Positions 37,616 through 47,008 of a stretch of DNA of 64,000 bases are shown here, in pieces; the stretch's first letter is position 1; every line of letters starts with the position of its first letter. A program made the translations under genes and the position numbers. The notes under the pieces were generated by a model. It was not told the origin of the DNA, did not search any database, and saw only the letters and a list, made by a program, of their open reading frames with translations. Source of the stretch: Nocardia bhagyanarayanae (GTDB lineage Bacteria; Actinomycetota; Actinomycetes; Mycobacteriales; Mycobacteriaceae); assembly GCF_006716565.1 (NCBI RefSeq), contig NZ_VFPG01000001.1:5828001-5892000 (forward strand), given 5' to 3'.

Positions 37616-38101
37616 TCATAGACTGCCCGCACCCGCCGACGGCTCGTTCACGGAGGCGCGCGGTCCGGTGAGGAACACGAGCCGGAACTTGCCGATCTGC
37701 ACCTCGTCGCCGTTCTGCAGCTCCGAGGAGTCCACCGGCTCCCGGTTCACGTAGGTGCCGTTCAGGCTGCCCACATCCACCACCTGGAAGGTGTCGTCGT
37801 CCTGCCGGAACTCGGCGTGCCGACGGCTGACGGTGACATCGTCGAGAAAGATGTCACTGTCGGGGTGGCGACCCGCCGAAGTGGTCGGCTGATCCAGGAG
37901 GAACCGCGATCCCGCGTTCGGTCCGCGCTTGACGACCAGGAGGGCCGCGCCGACCGGCAGGCCCTCGACCCCTTGGACCGGCTGTTCGCCGGTCTGCTCA
38001 CCGGAGCGCGACGCGTCGACCTCGTTCAGGAAATCCGCGCGGAAGACCGACGTCGTCTCGGCCGCGGTCTCCTGGTAACCCGGGTCTTTGTTCTCGCTCA
38101 C
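37616..38101 (-). CDS. garA: FHA-domain metabolic regulator GarA
   Basis: A 161-residue homologue of mycobacterial GarA/corynebacterial OdhI. The N-terminal phospho-acceptor motif ETTS is at residues 15-18, where PknG or PknB act in relatives. The FHA domain has GRHPDSDIFLDDVTVSRRHA and VGSLNGTYVN. Unphosphorylated GarA inhibits alpha-ketoglutarate dehydrogenase and glutamate dehydrogenase and activates glutamate synthase, so it balances the TCA cycle with nitrogen use. It lies between gcvH and the Rv1828-type regulator, as in M. tuberculosis. Confidence 0.96.
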   Translation of the reverse strand: MSENKDPGYQETAAETTSVFRADFLNEVDASRSGEQTGEQPVQGVEGLPVGAALLVVKRGPNAGSRFLLDQPTTSAGRHPDSDIFLDDVTVSRRHAEFRQDDDTFQVVDVGSLNGTYVNREPVDSSELQNGDEVQIGKFRLVFLTGPRASVNEPSAGAGSL

Positions 38102-38265
38102 CGTTTCTCTCCTCCTCGAACCTGATTATCCATGCAAGCAGGTGATGCTTCGCCGACACGACCGGTCGTGTCGCTAGAACACCGGCATCGGATGCCGGCA
38201 CATCTGTTGGCTTTGACCGTACCCTGCCGGGGCGTGCCCGTGCAGGTAGAACTGGGAAGGCCGCG

Positions 38266-38664
38266 TCAGGCCCCGATAACTCCTTGATAACCTGCCGCAT
38301 CCAGCAGTTCACCCAGCGTGACATCGAGCCCGTCGGCGTCCGCCGCCTCCAGCTCGAACAGCCACCCCGCACCGTACGGATCGGTGTTCAGCAGCTCCGG
38401 CTCGGCGTTGAGTTCTTCGTTCACCGCAACGACTTTCGCGGCCAGCGGCGCGTAGATGTCCGAGACGCTCTTGGTCGATTCGACCTCGGCGATGCTCTCG
38501 CCGGCGCTCGCCTCCCGGTCCGCGTCGGGCAGCTGCACGAACACGACGTCACCGAGCTGAGACTGCGCATAGTCGGTGATGCCGACCCGCACCCGATTCG
38601 GGGCGATCCGACGAACCCACTCGTGTTCTTCGGTGTACCTCAGATCCTCGGGGGTTTGGGGCAC
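38266..38664 (-). CDS. gcvH: Glycine cleavage system H protein
   Basis: A 132-residue lipoyl carrier protein. The start YTEEHEWVRRIAPNRVRVGI is diagnostic, and the lipoylated Lys65 is in VESTKSVSDIYAPL. It shuttles the aminomethyl group from GcvP to GcvT. GTG 38664 follows AAAGGA and gives the length of the M. tuberculosis protein (134). It stands 42 bp behind the phosphatidyltransferase gene and 164 bp before garA. It is not directly beside gcvP, which has its own riboswitch promoter. Confidence 0.96.
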   Translation of the reverse strand: MPQTPEDLRYTEEHEWVRRIAPNRVRVGITDYAQSQLGDVVFVQLPDADREASAGESIAEVESTKSVSDIYAPLAAKVVAVNEELNAEPELLNTDPYGAGWLFELEAADADGLDVTLGELLDAAGYQGVIGA

Positions 38665-38706
38665 TGGGCGTCCTTTCGTAGTGAACGTTGCACGCAACCT
38701 TATCCG

Positions 38707-39348
38707 CTATGGGTGACGCTGCCCCACAGCCGGTATCGCTCGCGCCACCGCAATGGCCTTGCCCGCGTAGAGCACGCCGGTCCACAGATACACCGCCGTG
38801 CCCCAGACAAGGAAGGCCCCGCCGAAGGCCCGGCCGAAACCGTCCAGCGCCCAATCCATCTGTCCGGCAAGCAACCAGGGCAGCGCGGACATGAGCGCGA
38901 AGGTGGCCGCCTTGCCCAGATAGATGACCTCGGGCGGGTCCAGGTCGCGCCGTTTGTACACCGAGAGCGTCAGGGTGAGCAAGAGGTCGCGGCCGACGAG
39001 CAGCAGCGCGACCCACCACGGGAGCAGACCGCGGATCACGAAGGCCAGCAAAGTGGTCACCAGGAAGAGCCGGTCGACGAACGGGTCGAGCAGCGCGCCG
39101 AGGCGCGAGCCCTGATCGAGCAGCCTGGCCAGCTTGCCGTCGAGGAAATCGGTGACGCCGCTGGCGACGAGCAGCGCGAAGGCCCAGCCGTCGGCTCGTT
39201 CGACGAGCAGCAGCCACAGGAACAGCGGCACGCCGATCAACCGCAGCACGCTCAGCACGTTCGGGACGGTGAGGATGCGGTCGTCGAACACCCCGCCGCC
39301 GGTGTCGGCGCGCTCGCCCGGTTCCGTGGTCCCCGATTCCCTTGTCAC
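38707..39348 (-). CDS. CDP-alcohol phosphatidyltransferase (PgsA2-like)
   Basis: A 213-residue membrane enzyme with about five helices and the complete CDP-alcohol motif, D-x2-D-G-x2-A-R-x8-G-x3-D-x3-D: TDFLDGKLARLL, then GALLDPFVDR. It transfers a phosphatidyl group from CDP-diacylglycerol to an alcohol. The closest M. tuberculosis counterpart by place and length is PgsA2 (Rv1822, 209 residues); the acceptor of PgsA2 is not settled. GTG 39348 is chosen from length and spacing. It is divergent from choD at 39477. Confidence 0.9.
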   Translation of the reverse strand: MTRESGTTEPGERADTGGGVFDDRILTVPNVLSVLRLIGVPLFLWLLLVERADGWAFALLVASGVTDFLDGKLARLLDQGSRLGALLDPFVDRLFLVTTLLAFVIRGLLPWWVALLLVGRDLLLTLTLSVYKRRDLDPPEVIYLGKAATFALMSALPWLLAGQMDWALDGFGRAFGGAFLVWGTAVYLWTGVLYAGKAIAVARAIPAVGQRHP

Positions 39349-39476
39349 ACGCCAGTGCTTACCGCAAGAACCCCGCGGACCGCCATCCGGGCTCGCCGTG
39401 GGATTACGCCACATCGCCCACCCTGAAAGAATGAGTGTGAAAATATCTCATCATCGATAGGTGAGGAGAGGATGTC

Positions 39477-41171
39477 ATGCCCGCATTCGACTACGACGTG
39501 GTAGTGATCGGTTCCGGGTTCGGCGGCAGCGTGAGCGCCCTGCGGCTGACCGAGAAGGGATACCGGGTGGGCGTGCTGGAGGCCGGGCGGCGTTGGACGG
39601 CCGACGACCTGCCGAGCACGAATTGGAACGTGCGGAAATCACTTTGGGCCCCGCGCCTCGGCCTCACCGGACCACAGCGGATCAGCATCCTCGGCAAGTG
39701 CGCGGTGTTCTCCGGCGCCGGGGTCGGCGGCGGCTCGCTCATCTACGGCAACACCCTCTACGAGCCGCTGCCCAGCTTCTACACCGACCGGCAGTGGGCG
39801 CACATCACCGACTGGAAGGCCGAGCTGGCGCCCTATTACGACCAGGCCAAGCGCATGCTCGGCGTGGCGCCCAACCCGCGCATGACGCCCGCCGACGAGG
39901 TGATCAAGGAGATCGCCGACGATCTCGGTGTCGGCGACACCTTCCACGCCACGAACGTCGGCGTCTTCTTCAACGAATCCGATCCGGGCGCCGAGGTCGA
40001 CGACCCCTACTTCGGCGGAGCGGGGCCGCGCCGCCGCGGCTGCGTGCACTGCGCGCGGTGCTTCACCGGCTGCCCGCACAACGCCAAGAACACCACCACG
40101 ACCAACTACCTCTACCTGGCCGAACAGGCGGGCGCCGAGGTCCATCCGCTGACCACCGCGACCGCCGTGCGCCCCCTCTCCGGCGGCGGCTACGCGGTGG
40201 AGACCGAGCGTTCGGATCGCTGGATTCGCAAGCAGCGCAAGACCTTCACCGCCGAGCAGGTGGTGTTCGCAGGCGCCGCGCTCGGCACCCAGAAACTGCT
40301 GCACCGGATGCGCGACGAGAAGGTCCTGCCCGCACTCTCGCCGCGGCTCGGCGAACTGACCCGCAGCAACTCCGAGGCAATCCTCAATGTGGTGAGCCGC
40401 TCGCGCCGCGACTTCGCCGAGGGCATCGCGATCACCTCCTCCATCCACCCGGAGGCCGACACGCACATCGAGGTCTGCCACTACGGCAAGGGCCAGAACG
40501 CGCTGTTCCCCATGTCGGTGCCGATCGTGGACGGCGGCGCGTTCCGCTTCCTGCGGTTCCTGCTGGCGATCCTGGTGCATCCTTTGGTGTTTCTGCGCAG
40601 CCTCAACGCCAGGCACGCCTCGGAGAAGTCGGTGATCCTGCTGGTGATGCAGTCGCTGGACAACTCGCTGACCTCGTTCCGCAAGCGCGGGCAGCTGAAG
40701 ACCAGGCAGGGCACGGGCGAGCCGAACCCGACCTGGATACCGCTCGCGCACGAGGTCGGCCGCCGCTTCGCGGACAAGGTGGACGGTGACACCCACGGCC
40801 TGATCATGGACGTCTTCGACATACCCGCCACCGCGCACTACATCGGCGGCTGCGTCATCGGCGAGAGCACGGAGACCGGCGTGGTCGACCCGTACCAGCG
40901 GGTGTTCGGGCATCCCGGCCTGCACGTCGCGGACGGGTCGGCGGTCACCGCGAATCTCGGCGTGAATCCCTCCCTGACCATCACCGCCCAGGCCGAGCGT
41001 GCCATGGCCTTCTGGCCCAACAAGGGACAGGCCGATCCGCGGCCCGCGCTCGGCGAGCCCTATCGGCGCATCGATCCGGTGGCGCCGGTCCGGCCCGCCG
41101 TGCCCGCCGCGGCGCCCGGCGCGCTGCGGCTGCCGATCACGCCGGTCGATCCGCCGGTTCCGGCCAACTGA
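39477..41171 (+). CDS. choD: GMC-type cholesterol oxidase-like flavoprotein (ChoD family)
   Basis: A 564-residue flavoprotein matching mycobacterial ChoD (Rv3409c, 578 residues). The FAD motif is VVVIGSGFGGSVSALRLTEK and FSGAGVGGGSLIYGN follows. A Cys-rich segment GCVHCARCFTGCPHNAKN and the closing GVNPSLTITAQAERAMAFWP are shared with ChoD. ChoD-type proteins are assigned to 3-beta-hydroxysteroid oxidation, but cholesterol degradation does not depend on ChoD in mycobacteria, so the real substrate is doubtful. A GAGAGGATG site precedes the ATG. It is followed by DUF2252 after 54 bp. Confidence 0.9.
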   Translation: MPAFDYDVVVIGSGFGGSVSALRLTEKGYRVGVLEAGRRWTADDLPSTNWNVRKSLWAPRLGLTGPQRISILGKCAVFSGAGVGGGSLIYGNTLYEPLPSFYTDRQWAHITDWKAELAPYYDQAKRMLGVAPNPRMTPADEVIKEIADDLGVGDTFHATNVGVFFNESDPGAEVDDPYFGGAGPRRRGCVHCARCFTGCPHNAKNTTTTNYLYLAEQAGAEVHPLTTATAVRPLSGGGYAVETERSDRWIRKQRKTFTAEQVVFAGAALGTQKLLHRMRDEKVLPALSPRLGELTRSNSEAILNVVSRSRRDFAEGIAITSSIHPEADTHIEVCHYGKGQNALFPMSVPIVDGGAFRFLRFLLAILVHPLVFLRSLNARHASEKSVILLVMQSLDNSLTSFRKRGQLKTRQGTGEPNPTWIPLAHEVGRRFADKVDGDTHGLIMDVFDIPATAHYIGGCVIGESTETGVVDPYQRVFGHPGLHVADGSAVTANLGVNPSLTITAQAERAMAFWPNKGQADPRPALGEPYRRIDPVAPVRPAVPAAAPGALRLPITPVDPPVPAN

Positions 41172-41225
41172 GCGCCGCCGCCACGATGCGCCGGAATCGC
41201 CGGCGGCAGGATAGCGTGATCGGTT

Positions 41226-42617
41226 GTGTCCGACAGTGGTATCGATCTGCGCTCCTACGTCCCCGCCGAGGAGGTGCGGGCGAAGGGGCGGGCCCTGCGC
41301 GAGCGCGTACCGGTGACGTCCCGCGACCGCGCCGCCATCGGCGAGCGGCGGCCGGAGGTGCTGGAGTTCCTGCGCGCCGCGCACGCGGACCGGCTCGCCC
41401 ACCTGGTGCCGTTGCGGGTAGGACGCATGATGTCGGGACCGTTCACGTTCTACCGCGGCGCGGCGGGGCTGATGGCCGCGGATCTGGCGGGCGGACCGGT
41501 CAGTGGGCTCGACGCGCAGCTGTGCGGTGACGCGCACGCCGCGAACTTCGGCCTCTACGGCACCGCGCGCGGCGAGATCATCATGGACATCAACGATTTC
41601 GACGAGACCATCACCGGACCGTGGGAGTGGGATCTGGAGCGTCTCGCCGCCAGCCTGGTGCTTGCCGGGCGCGAGTCGGGCGCCGACGAGGACGACTGCC
41701 GCACGGCCGCGCGCGACGCCGCCCGCGCCTACCGGCTCGCTGTCGACGCGCTCGCCGAACAGCCGTTCATGGAGTCCTGGTCCGCCCTGCCCGACGAATC
41801 GGTGATCAGCAAGGCCAAGGCCGACGACCTGCTCGACGACTTCAAGAAGGCGGCCAAGAAGGCGCGCAAGAACACCAGCGCCAAGGTCGCCGCGAAGTGG
41901 ACGACGCACCTCGACGACCACGAGACCGGCATCCGCAAGCACCGATTCGTCAGCGACCCACCGGTTCTCACCGCGGTCGAGGACGCCGTGGAGCAGGCCG
42001 TAATCGACGGACTGGAACGCTACGGCGACACCCTGCGCGAGTCGCGGCGCAACCTGCTGGCCCGATTCGCCGTGTCCGACGTGGCCTTTCGCATTGTCGG
42101 CACCGGAAGCGTCGGGCTGCACAGCTATGTCGCGCTGCTGCACGGCAACGACGGCGAAGTGCTGGTGCTCCAGCTCAAGCAGTCCATACCGTCCGCGCTC
42201 GCGCCGTACCTGTCCGCGCCGCCGGTGCGGCACGAGGGCGAGCGAATCGTCCAGGGCGCCAGGCTCGTTCAGTCCGAGAGCGACATTCTGCTCGGCTGGA
42301 CGACGCTCGAGCTGGGCGCGCGGGAACTGCCCTTCATCGTCCGGCAGTTCCGCAATTTCAAGGGCAGCATCGATCCGGCTGGGCTGTCCGCGGGCGACCT
42401 CGACGACTACGGCAGGCTGGCGGGCGCGCTGCTGGCCCGCGCGCATTCGCGCTCGCTCGACCCGCGCCTGCTCTCCGGCTATCTGGACGGCGACGAGCGC
42501 TTCGAGGACGCGGTCGCGGCCTTCGCGGTCCGCTACGCCGATCGCACCGAGGCCGATCACGCCGAGCTCGAACGCGCCGTCCGGGCGGGCGAACTCGCCG
42601 CGGAGATTCCCGAATGA
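41226..42617 (+). CDS. DUF2252 protein (kinase-fold-like)
   Basis: A 463-residue DUF2252 protein. Conserved motifs are RMMSGPFTFYRGAAGLMA, QLCGDAHAANFGLYG and IIMDINDFDETITGPWEWDL, the second and third resembling the catalytic and metal loops of protein-kinase-like folds. No membrane segment. The start is GTG 41226 near TGATCGGTT, without a strong ribosome site. The family is uncharacterised and frequent in actinomycetes; a phosphotransferase role is inference. No obvious functional link to choD. Confidence 0.85.
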   Translation: MSDSGIDLRSYVPAEEVRAKGRALRERVPVTSRDRAAIGERRPEVLEFLRAAHADRLAHLVPLRVGRMMSGPFTFYRGAAGLMAADLAGGPVSGLDAQLCGDAHAANFGLYGTARGEIIMDINDFDETITGPWEWDLERLAASLVLAGRESGADEDDCRTAARDAARAYRLAVDALAEQPFMESWSALPDESVISKAKADDLLDDFKKAAKKARKNTSAKVAAKWTTHLDDHETGIRKHRFVSDPPVLTAVEDAVEQAVIDGLERYGDTLRESRRNLLARFAVSDVAFRIVGTGSVGLHSYVALLHGNDGEVLVLQLKQSIPSALAPYLSAPPVRHEGERIVQGARLVQSESDILLGWTTLELGARELPFIVRQFRNFKGSIDPAGLSAGDLDDYGRLAGALLARAHSRSLDPRLLSGYLDGDERFEDAVAAFAVRYADRTEADHAELERAVRAGELAAEIPE

Positions 42618-42727
42618 CCGGTGACGCACGCGTCCAACACGCCGTGTGGCACCGTCGGCGCGGCGCGCCCCGCGCCGTTGCTCGTATCCTGTCCACTGTC
42701 GAGTGACGACGTGAAGGGTGGTCGCGA

Positions 42728-43618
42728 ATGCTCGTACGAGTACAGAACCCGGCTGGCACGAATGCCGAACGGGCGCTGATCGACTGGCTGCGCACCTGGA
42801 AGGATCCGGCCAGCCCGCACGGCGTGGCCACCATCAATTGCAGCCTGTTCCACAAGGACCGGTTGCACCAGTTCGACGCCGTCGTCTGGACGCCGACGAG
42901 CTGCGTGGTGATCGAGGCCGAAGCGCTCGTCGCCCGCCAGGACGGCGTGCTCGAGATCCCGCTCAACGGCCCGTGGACCATCAACGGTGAGACGGCCGCG
43001 ATGGAAGGCCGCGACCGGCGCACACCGCTGGAGAAGTCCAGGGAGCATACCTTCGCGCTGCAGGACTGGCTGTCCGCCCGCGGCCTCGGGCAGCGCGCGG
43101 TGCACGGCGTCGCGCTGGTGGTGCCGCTGCGCGGGGCCGAGCTACAGATCCAACAGGCTTGGAGCGACCCGAGTTTCGACGTCATCCTCGGCAACGACCC
43201 AGGCAGGCTCCGGCACTACTTCGACACCCTCGCCGACAGCGAGAAGCATCTGTGGACCGCCAACGACGTCGCGGTCGCCTTCCGCGGTCTGGGCATCCTG
43301 CCCTATCTGCCCGCGCCGCAGGATCTGCTCAACGAGGGCTTCCTCGGCCCCATCGACATCACCCTGTGGCACGGCGGCCCGCAGCAGGCGCAGGCCGAGG
43401 CCTACGCCGAGGAGCTCGCCCAGCTCGAGCGCGACGCGCAGAAGCCGGCCTTCGAGGCGCCGTGGTACAGCCCGTGGAAGCTCTACCCCACCGAGCGCGG
43501 CGACATCGATATGGGCCGTGCGCTCATGCGGGCGGTGCTCACGGTCGGCATGGTCGCGGCCTTCGCGTGGCTGCTGTGGTTCGTGATCACCGCGATCCTG
43601 ACCTACGGACCGGGCTGA
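42728..43618 (+). CDS. NERD-domain membrane protein
   Basis: A 296-residue protein with a nuclease-related NERD-like domain in the first 140 residues (NAERALIDWLRTWKDP, then FDAVVWTPTSCVVIEAEALV where a restriction-endonuclease-like core Asp/Glu lies), a middle region of about 110 residues, and one membrane helix near the C-terminus (about 270-290). The NERD fold suggests nucleic acid processing or restriction, but anchoring in the membrane is unusual for a nuclease. The gene stands alone. Function unknown. Confidence 0.75.
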   Translation: MLVRVQNPAGTNAERALIDWLRTWKDPASPHGVATINCSLFHKDRLHQFDAVVWTPTSCVVIEAEALVARQDGVLEIPLNGPWTINGETAAMEGRDRRTPLEKSREHTFALQDWLSARGLGQRAVHGVALVVPLRGAELQIQQAWSDPSFDVILGNDPGRLRHYFDTLADSEKHLWTANDVAVAFRGLGILPYLPAPQDLLNEGFLGPIDITLWHGGPQQAQAEAYAEELAQLERDAQKPAFEAPWYSPWKLYPTERGDIDMGRALMRAVLTVGMVAAFAWLLWFVITAILTYGPG

Positions 43619-43698
43619 TCGCCGACGCCGCGTCGCCGCGCCCGCTGATCCAAGGTCACCGACCTCGATGACCGCGCCGCCGCTATCGTCGACGGGTG

Positions 43699-44349
43699 AT
43701 GGACGAACGGCGGATATCCGGCGCGGTACGCGCGTACACCGGCGTGCTGTGCGCGGTGATCGCCCTGACGATCCCGCTGTCGTTCCCCGCGGACGGTGGA
43801 CGAACGGATCTCGATCGGGCGGTCGAGGAGCCGGTCCGCGCGGCGTTGGACGGGTACCGCGGCGTCTACCACGTCCTCGTCGCGCCGAGTAACGCCTACA
43901 TCCTGCTTCCGCTGCTCTGCGCCGCGACCACGTGGTTCGCCTACCGCCGCGAATGGTGGCGCGCCGCAACGATGTTCGTGGTTCCGGAAGTGGCCGTAGC
44001 GATCAACACATGGGTGCTGAAACCGCTGTGGGACCGCCCGCTGCACGACTATCCGGCCTACCCCAGCGGGCACACCGTGCACCTGGTCGCGATCGCGGCC
44101 ACGTTCGTCCTGCTGACGGATTCGACCGGCGCACGGCGCACGGTCGCGGTGGTGTCGGTCGTCGCGCTCGGCGGTGTGGCGGTGGGCATGATCGGGCTCG
44201 ACTACCACCTCGCCACGGACGTGCTCGGCGGTGCGGCCGCGGCCGTCGCGATGGCGATCGCGCTGTGCGCGATCACCGATCTCGCGCGCGCCCGGTCCGG
44301 CGACGCGCTCGGCGTGGACCGCACCGCGCGCGCTCAGCTCCGCTCGTAG
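43699..44349 (+). CDS. PAP2-family phosphatase, membrane-bound
   Basis: A 216-residue membrane phosphatase with about five helices. The three PAP2 motifs are KPLWDRPLHDYPAYPSGH (K-x6-RP plus PSGH) and GLDYHLATDVLGG (His and Asp). It may act on undecaprenyl or other lipid diphosphates or on phosphatidic acid. ATG 43699 is one codon after GTG 43696. The 3' end overlaps the convergent acyl-CoA oxidase gene by 16 bp, so the two mRNAs are complementary at their tails. Confidence 0.88.
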   Translation: MDERRISGAVRAYTGVLCAVIALTIPLSFPADGGRTDLDRAVEEPVRAALDGYRGVYHVLVAPSNAYILLPLLCAATTWFAYRREWWRAATMFVVPEVAVAINTWVLKPLWDRPLHDYPAYPSGHTVHLVAIAATFVLLTDSTGARRTVAVVSVVALGGVAVGMIGLDYHLATDVLGGAAAAVAMAIALCAITDLARARSGDALGVDRTARAQLRS

Positions 44350-46280
44350 ACGCTGGCGTCGTCCAGCAACGCGGCGCGCAACATGTTCTCCGGCACGCCC
44401 ATTGCCTCGACGAGCGTCAGCGCGTGCGGACGCAGCCGGTCCACCAGCTCGTTCACCCCACGGCGGACCGCCTTCGCCCGCTCCACCGACATGAACCGGT
44501 GCATGATGAACCAGGCCGAGTTCTCCTCGAGCATGGTGTAGACGAACAGATCGCACACCAGGTCGGCGAGCGCCTTGGCCTCCGGATCCTCGATGTCGCC
44601 GATGCCTTCGATGAAGGCCTCCAGCACCAGCCGGTCGATGTGCGCGGTGCCCGCGGCCAGGATGTGGTCCTGGGCGTTGTTGAACGCCTCGAAGGGACCG
44701 GTCTCCTCGGCTCGCGCGCGCAGCCGGTGCGCGGCGGTGCGCACCAGGTAGTCCTCGCGGTCGGCGAACAGCTGGAGCTGCACCGCGCGCCGCGACAGGT
44801 CGCCCTCGTCCACGCCGTCGTCGCCGCGGTCGCGCAACGTCTGGATCAGCTGACGCACCCCGGAGCGCTTGCGCACCACGTCGCCCGCCATGGTGGCCGC
44901 GAAACGCACCCAGCCGAGCGCGTCCAGATCGCGAACCTCGTCGGCGTAGGCGGTCAGCAGTTCCTTGGCTACCAGCTGGGTCAGAACGACATTGTCACCT
45001 TCGAAGGTCGTGAAGACATCGGTGTCGCCCTTCAAGGTCACCAGGCGGTTCTCGGTGAGATAGCCCGCGCCGCCGCAAGCTTCTCGGCACTCCTGGATGG
45101 CGCGGGTGGCGTGCCTGGTCTGGGCGACCTTGAGGCCGGCGGCGCGCTTCTCCAGCGCTCGCTGCGCGCCCGGCTCGAGGTCCTGACCGGTCTGCACCAG
45201 GTGCATGCGGCGCACCAGGTCGTTCTGCGCGAAGGCGTAGGCGTAGGACTTCGCGACCAATGGCAGCAGCCTGCGCTGGTGCGCGCGGTAGTCCAGCAGC
45301 ACCGTCTCCTCGCCGGTGTCCGGATCGGAGAACTGCCTGCGCTTCAGCGCGTAACGCACCGCGATGCTCAACGCGACGCGGGCGCCCGCCGCCGCCGCGC
45401 CGCCCACGCTGACCCGCCCGCGCACCAACGTGCCGAGGGTGGTGAAGAAGCGGCGGCTCGGGTTCTCGATCTCCGAGCTGTAGGTGCCGTCGGGCGCGAC
45501 GTCGGCGTAGCGGTTGAGCAGGTTCTCGCGCGGGACGCGAACGTGGTCGAAGACGATGCGGCCGTTGTCGACGCCGAGCAGTCCGCCTTTGAGGCCGTCG
45601 TCGGAGGTGGTGACGCCGGGTAGGTCGGCGCCCTGCTCGTCGCGGATCGGCACCAGCAGGCAGTGCACGCCCTGGTTCTCCCCCTTGGTGATGAGCTGGG
45701 CGAAGACCGCGGCCATCCGGGCGTGCTCGGCGGCGCCGCCGATGTAGTCCTTGCGCGCCGAGGGCGTCGGAGTGTGCACCACGAATTCCTGGGTTTCTGG
45801 ATCGTAGGTGGCGGTGGTCTCGATGTTGGCGACGTCGCTGCCGTGCCCGGATTCGGTCATCGCGAAGCAGCCGAGCAGGTCCAGCGAGATCAGCCTGCGA
45901 ATGTAGTCGCGGTGGCGTTCGGTGCCGAGATTCTCCACCGCGCCGCCGAACAGGCCCCACTGCACGCCCGCCTTCACCCACAGCGAGAGGTCGGCGTAGG
46001 CGAGCATCTCCAACCCGGTGACGGCCGCGCCCGGTTCGCTGGTTCCACCGTTCTCCCTACGGAATCCGCGCTCGGCGTAGCCGAGGGTCGCGATCACGCG
46101 CATCTGGTCGAGCACGCGGGCGCGCGCCGCCTTGTAGTCGAGGTAGGGATCGCCGGTGAATTCCTGTCCCGCCAGTTGGGTTCGGGCCTCCTCGCGGACG
46201 GACCCCCACGGTCCGTCGAGTGCCGCACGAAGGTGTTCTGCCGTCGTAGAGCTGCTGCCGGTTGCCATGACTTCGACCAT
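44334..46280 (-). CDS. Acyl-CoA oxidase
   Basis: A 648-residue flavoprotein of acyl-CoA oxidase type, longer than acyl-CoA dehydrogenases. FAD and active-site motifs are LLGCFAMTESGHGSDVANIE, then ARKDYIGGAAEHARMAAVFA and CREACGGAGYLTENRL. The catalytic Glu is expected in TFEGDNVVLTQLVAKELL. It should oxidise acyl-CoA with oxygen, giving hydrogen peroxide, or act as a dehydrogenase in bacteria. Starts ATG 46280 and ATG 46268 are both possible. It faces the TetR operon at 46355 across about 75 bp. Confidence 0.92.
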   Translation of the reverse strand: MVEVMATGSSSTTAEHLRAALDGPWGSVREEARTQLAGQEFTGDPYLDYKAARARVLDQMRVIATLGYAERGFRRENGGTSEPGAAVTGLEMLAYADLSLWVKAGVQWGLFGGAVENLGTERHRDYIRRLISLDLLGCFAMTESGHGSDVANIETTATYDPETQEFVVHTPTPSARKDYIGGAAEHARMAAVFAQLITKGENQGVHCLLVPIRDEQGADLPGVTTSDDGLKGGLLGVDNGRIVFDHVRVPRENLLNRYADVAPDGTYSSEIENPSRRFFTTLGTLVRGRVSVGGAAAAGARVALSIAVRYALKRRQFSDPDTGEETVLLDYRAHQRRLLPLVAKSYAYAFAQNDLVRRMHLVQTGQDLEPGAQRALEKRAAGLKVAQTRHATRAIQECREACGGAGYLTENRLVTLKGDTDVFTTFEGDNVVLTQLVAKELLTAYADEVRDLDALGWVRFAATMAGDVVRKRSGVRQLIQTLRDRGDDGVDEGDLSRRAVQLQLFADREDYLVRTAAHRLRARAEETGPFEAFNNAQDHILAAGTAHIDRLVLEAFIEGIGDIEDPEAKALADLVCDLFVYTMLEENSAWFIMHRFMSVERAKAVRRGVNELVDRLRPHALTLVEAMGVPENMLRAALLDDASVYERS

Positions 46281-46347
46281 AGTCGCCACGTACCACCCGG
46301 TCTCGAGCCAAAACTCTTGCCCTCGATTGAACAGCCGTTTAATATAC

Positions 46348-46361
46348 TGAACATGTGTTCA
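46348..46361. promoter_or_regulatory. TetR operator overlapping its own start
   Basis: TGAACATGTGTTCA at 46348-46361, a near-perfect palindrome that contains the GTG start of the TetR gene at 46355. A TTGAACA at 46327 is a partial second copy. Binding here would block the operon that follows. Confidence 0.65.
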
Positions 46362-47008
46362 AGCAACAGCCCGTATCGCAAGGATCCGCCGCGGACCTGA
46401 CCACGGCGGCCCGCATCAGAGACGCCGCGATCGAAGTCTTCGGCGAGCACGGCTTCCAGGTCGGCGTCCGCGCCATCGCCGCGGCGGCAGGGGTCTCCCC
46501 CGGCCTCGTCAACCACCACTTCGGTTCCAAGAACGGCCTGCGCGCCGCCTGCGACGACCGGGTGCTGGAACTGATCCGCGACGAGAAGGTCAAGGCCATC
46601 ACGGCGCCGAACGCCGCGTCCGGCATGCTCGCCGCCTTGGCCGAGATCGAGATGTACGGCCCGCTCGTCGCCTACATGGTCCGCAGCTTGCAAGCGGGTG
46701 GCCCGATGGCGGAGTCGCTCTTCGAGCACATGGTCGCCGACGCCGAGGGCTACATGCAGCAGGGCGTCGACGCGGGGACCATCAAACCGAGTCGTGACCA
46801 CAAGGCCCGCGCGCGATATCTGATGACGCTCAATCTCGGCGCCGTCCTGCTGTGGGTCCAACTGCACTACCGCGACGGCGAGAAGATCGACTTCCGCAAG
46901 GCGATCCGCGCCATCACCGAAGAACTCACTCCACCGGCCCTCGAGTTCTACACCCAGGGCCTGCTCACCGACACCACCCTGATGGACACTGTCATTAAGG
47001 AGCACTGA
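46355..47008 (+). CDS. TetR regulator of the ABC exporter operon
   Basis: A 217-residue TetR protein: [20 protein letters not shown] is the helix-turn-helix (about residues 37-56), followed by a TetR_C_11/33-like ligand part. The GTG start lies inside the operator dyad and no ribosome site precedes it, so the mRNA may be leaderless. The ATPase start overlaps the stop by one base (TGATG). It is first in a three-gene operon with ATPase and permease, typical of drug-sensing efflux operons. Confidence 0.9.
   Translation: MFKQQPVSQGSAADLTTAARIRDAAIEVFGEHGFQVGVRAIAAAAGVSPGLVNHHFGSKNGLRAACDDRVLELIRDEKVKAITAPNAASGMLAALAEIEMYGPLVAYMVRSLQAGGPMAESLFEHMVADAEGYMQQGVDAGTIKPSRDHKARARYLMTLNLGAVLLWVQLHYRDGEKIDFRKAIRAITEELTPPALEFYTQGLLTDTTLMDTVIKEH

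Noticed and set aside
42728..43618. NERD, DUF2252 and HNH genes as an anti-phage defence island
   Set aside because: The genes are not together, and none pairs with a helicase, methylase or toxin partner. NERD and HNH domains alone do not show defence.
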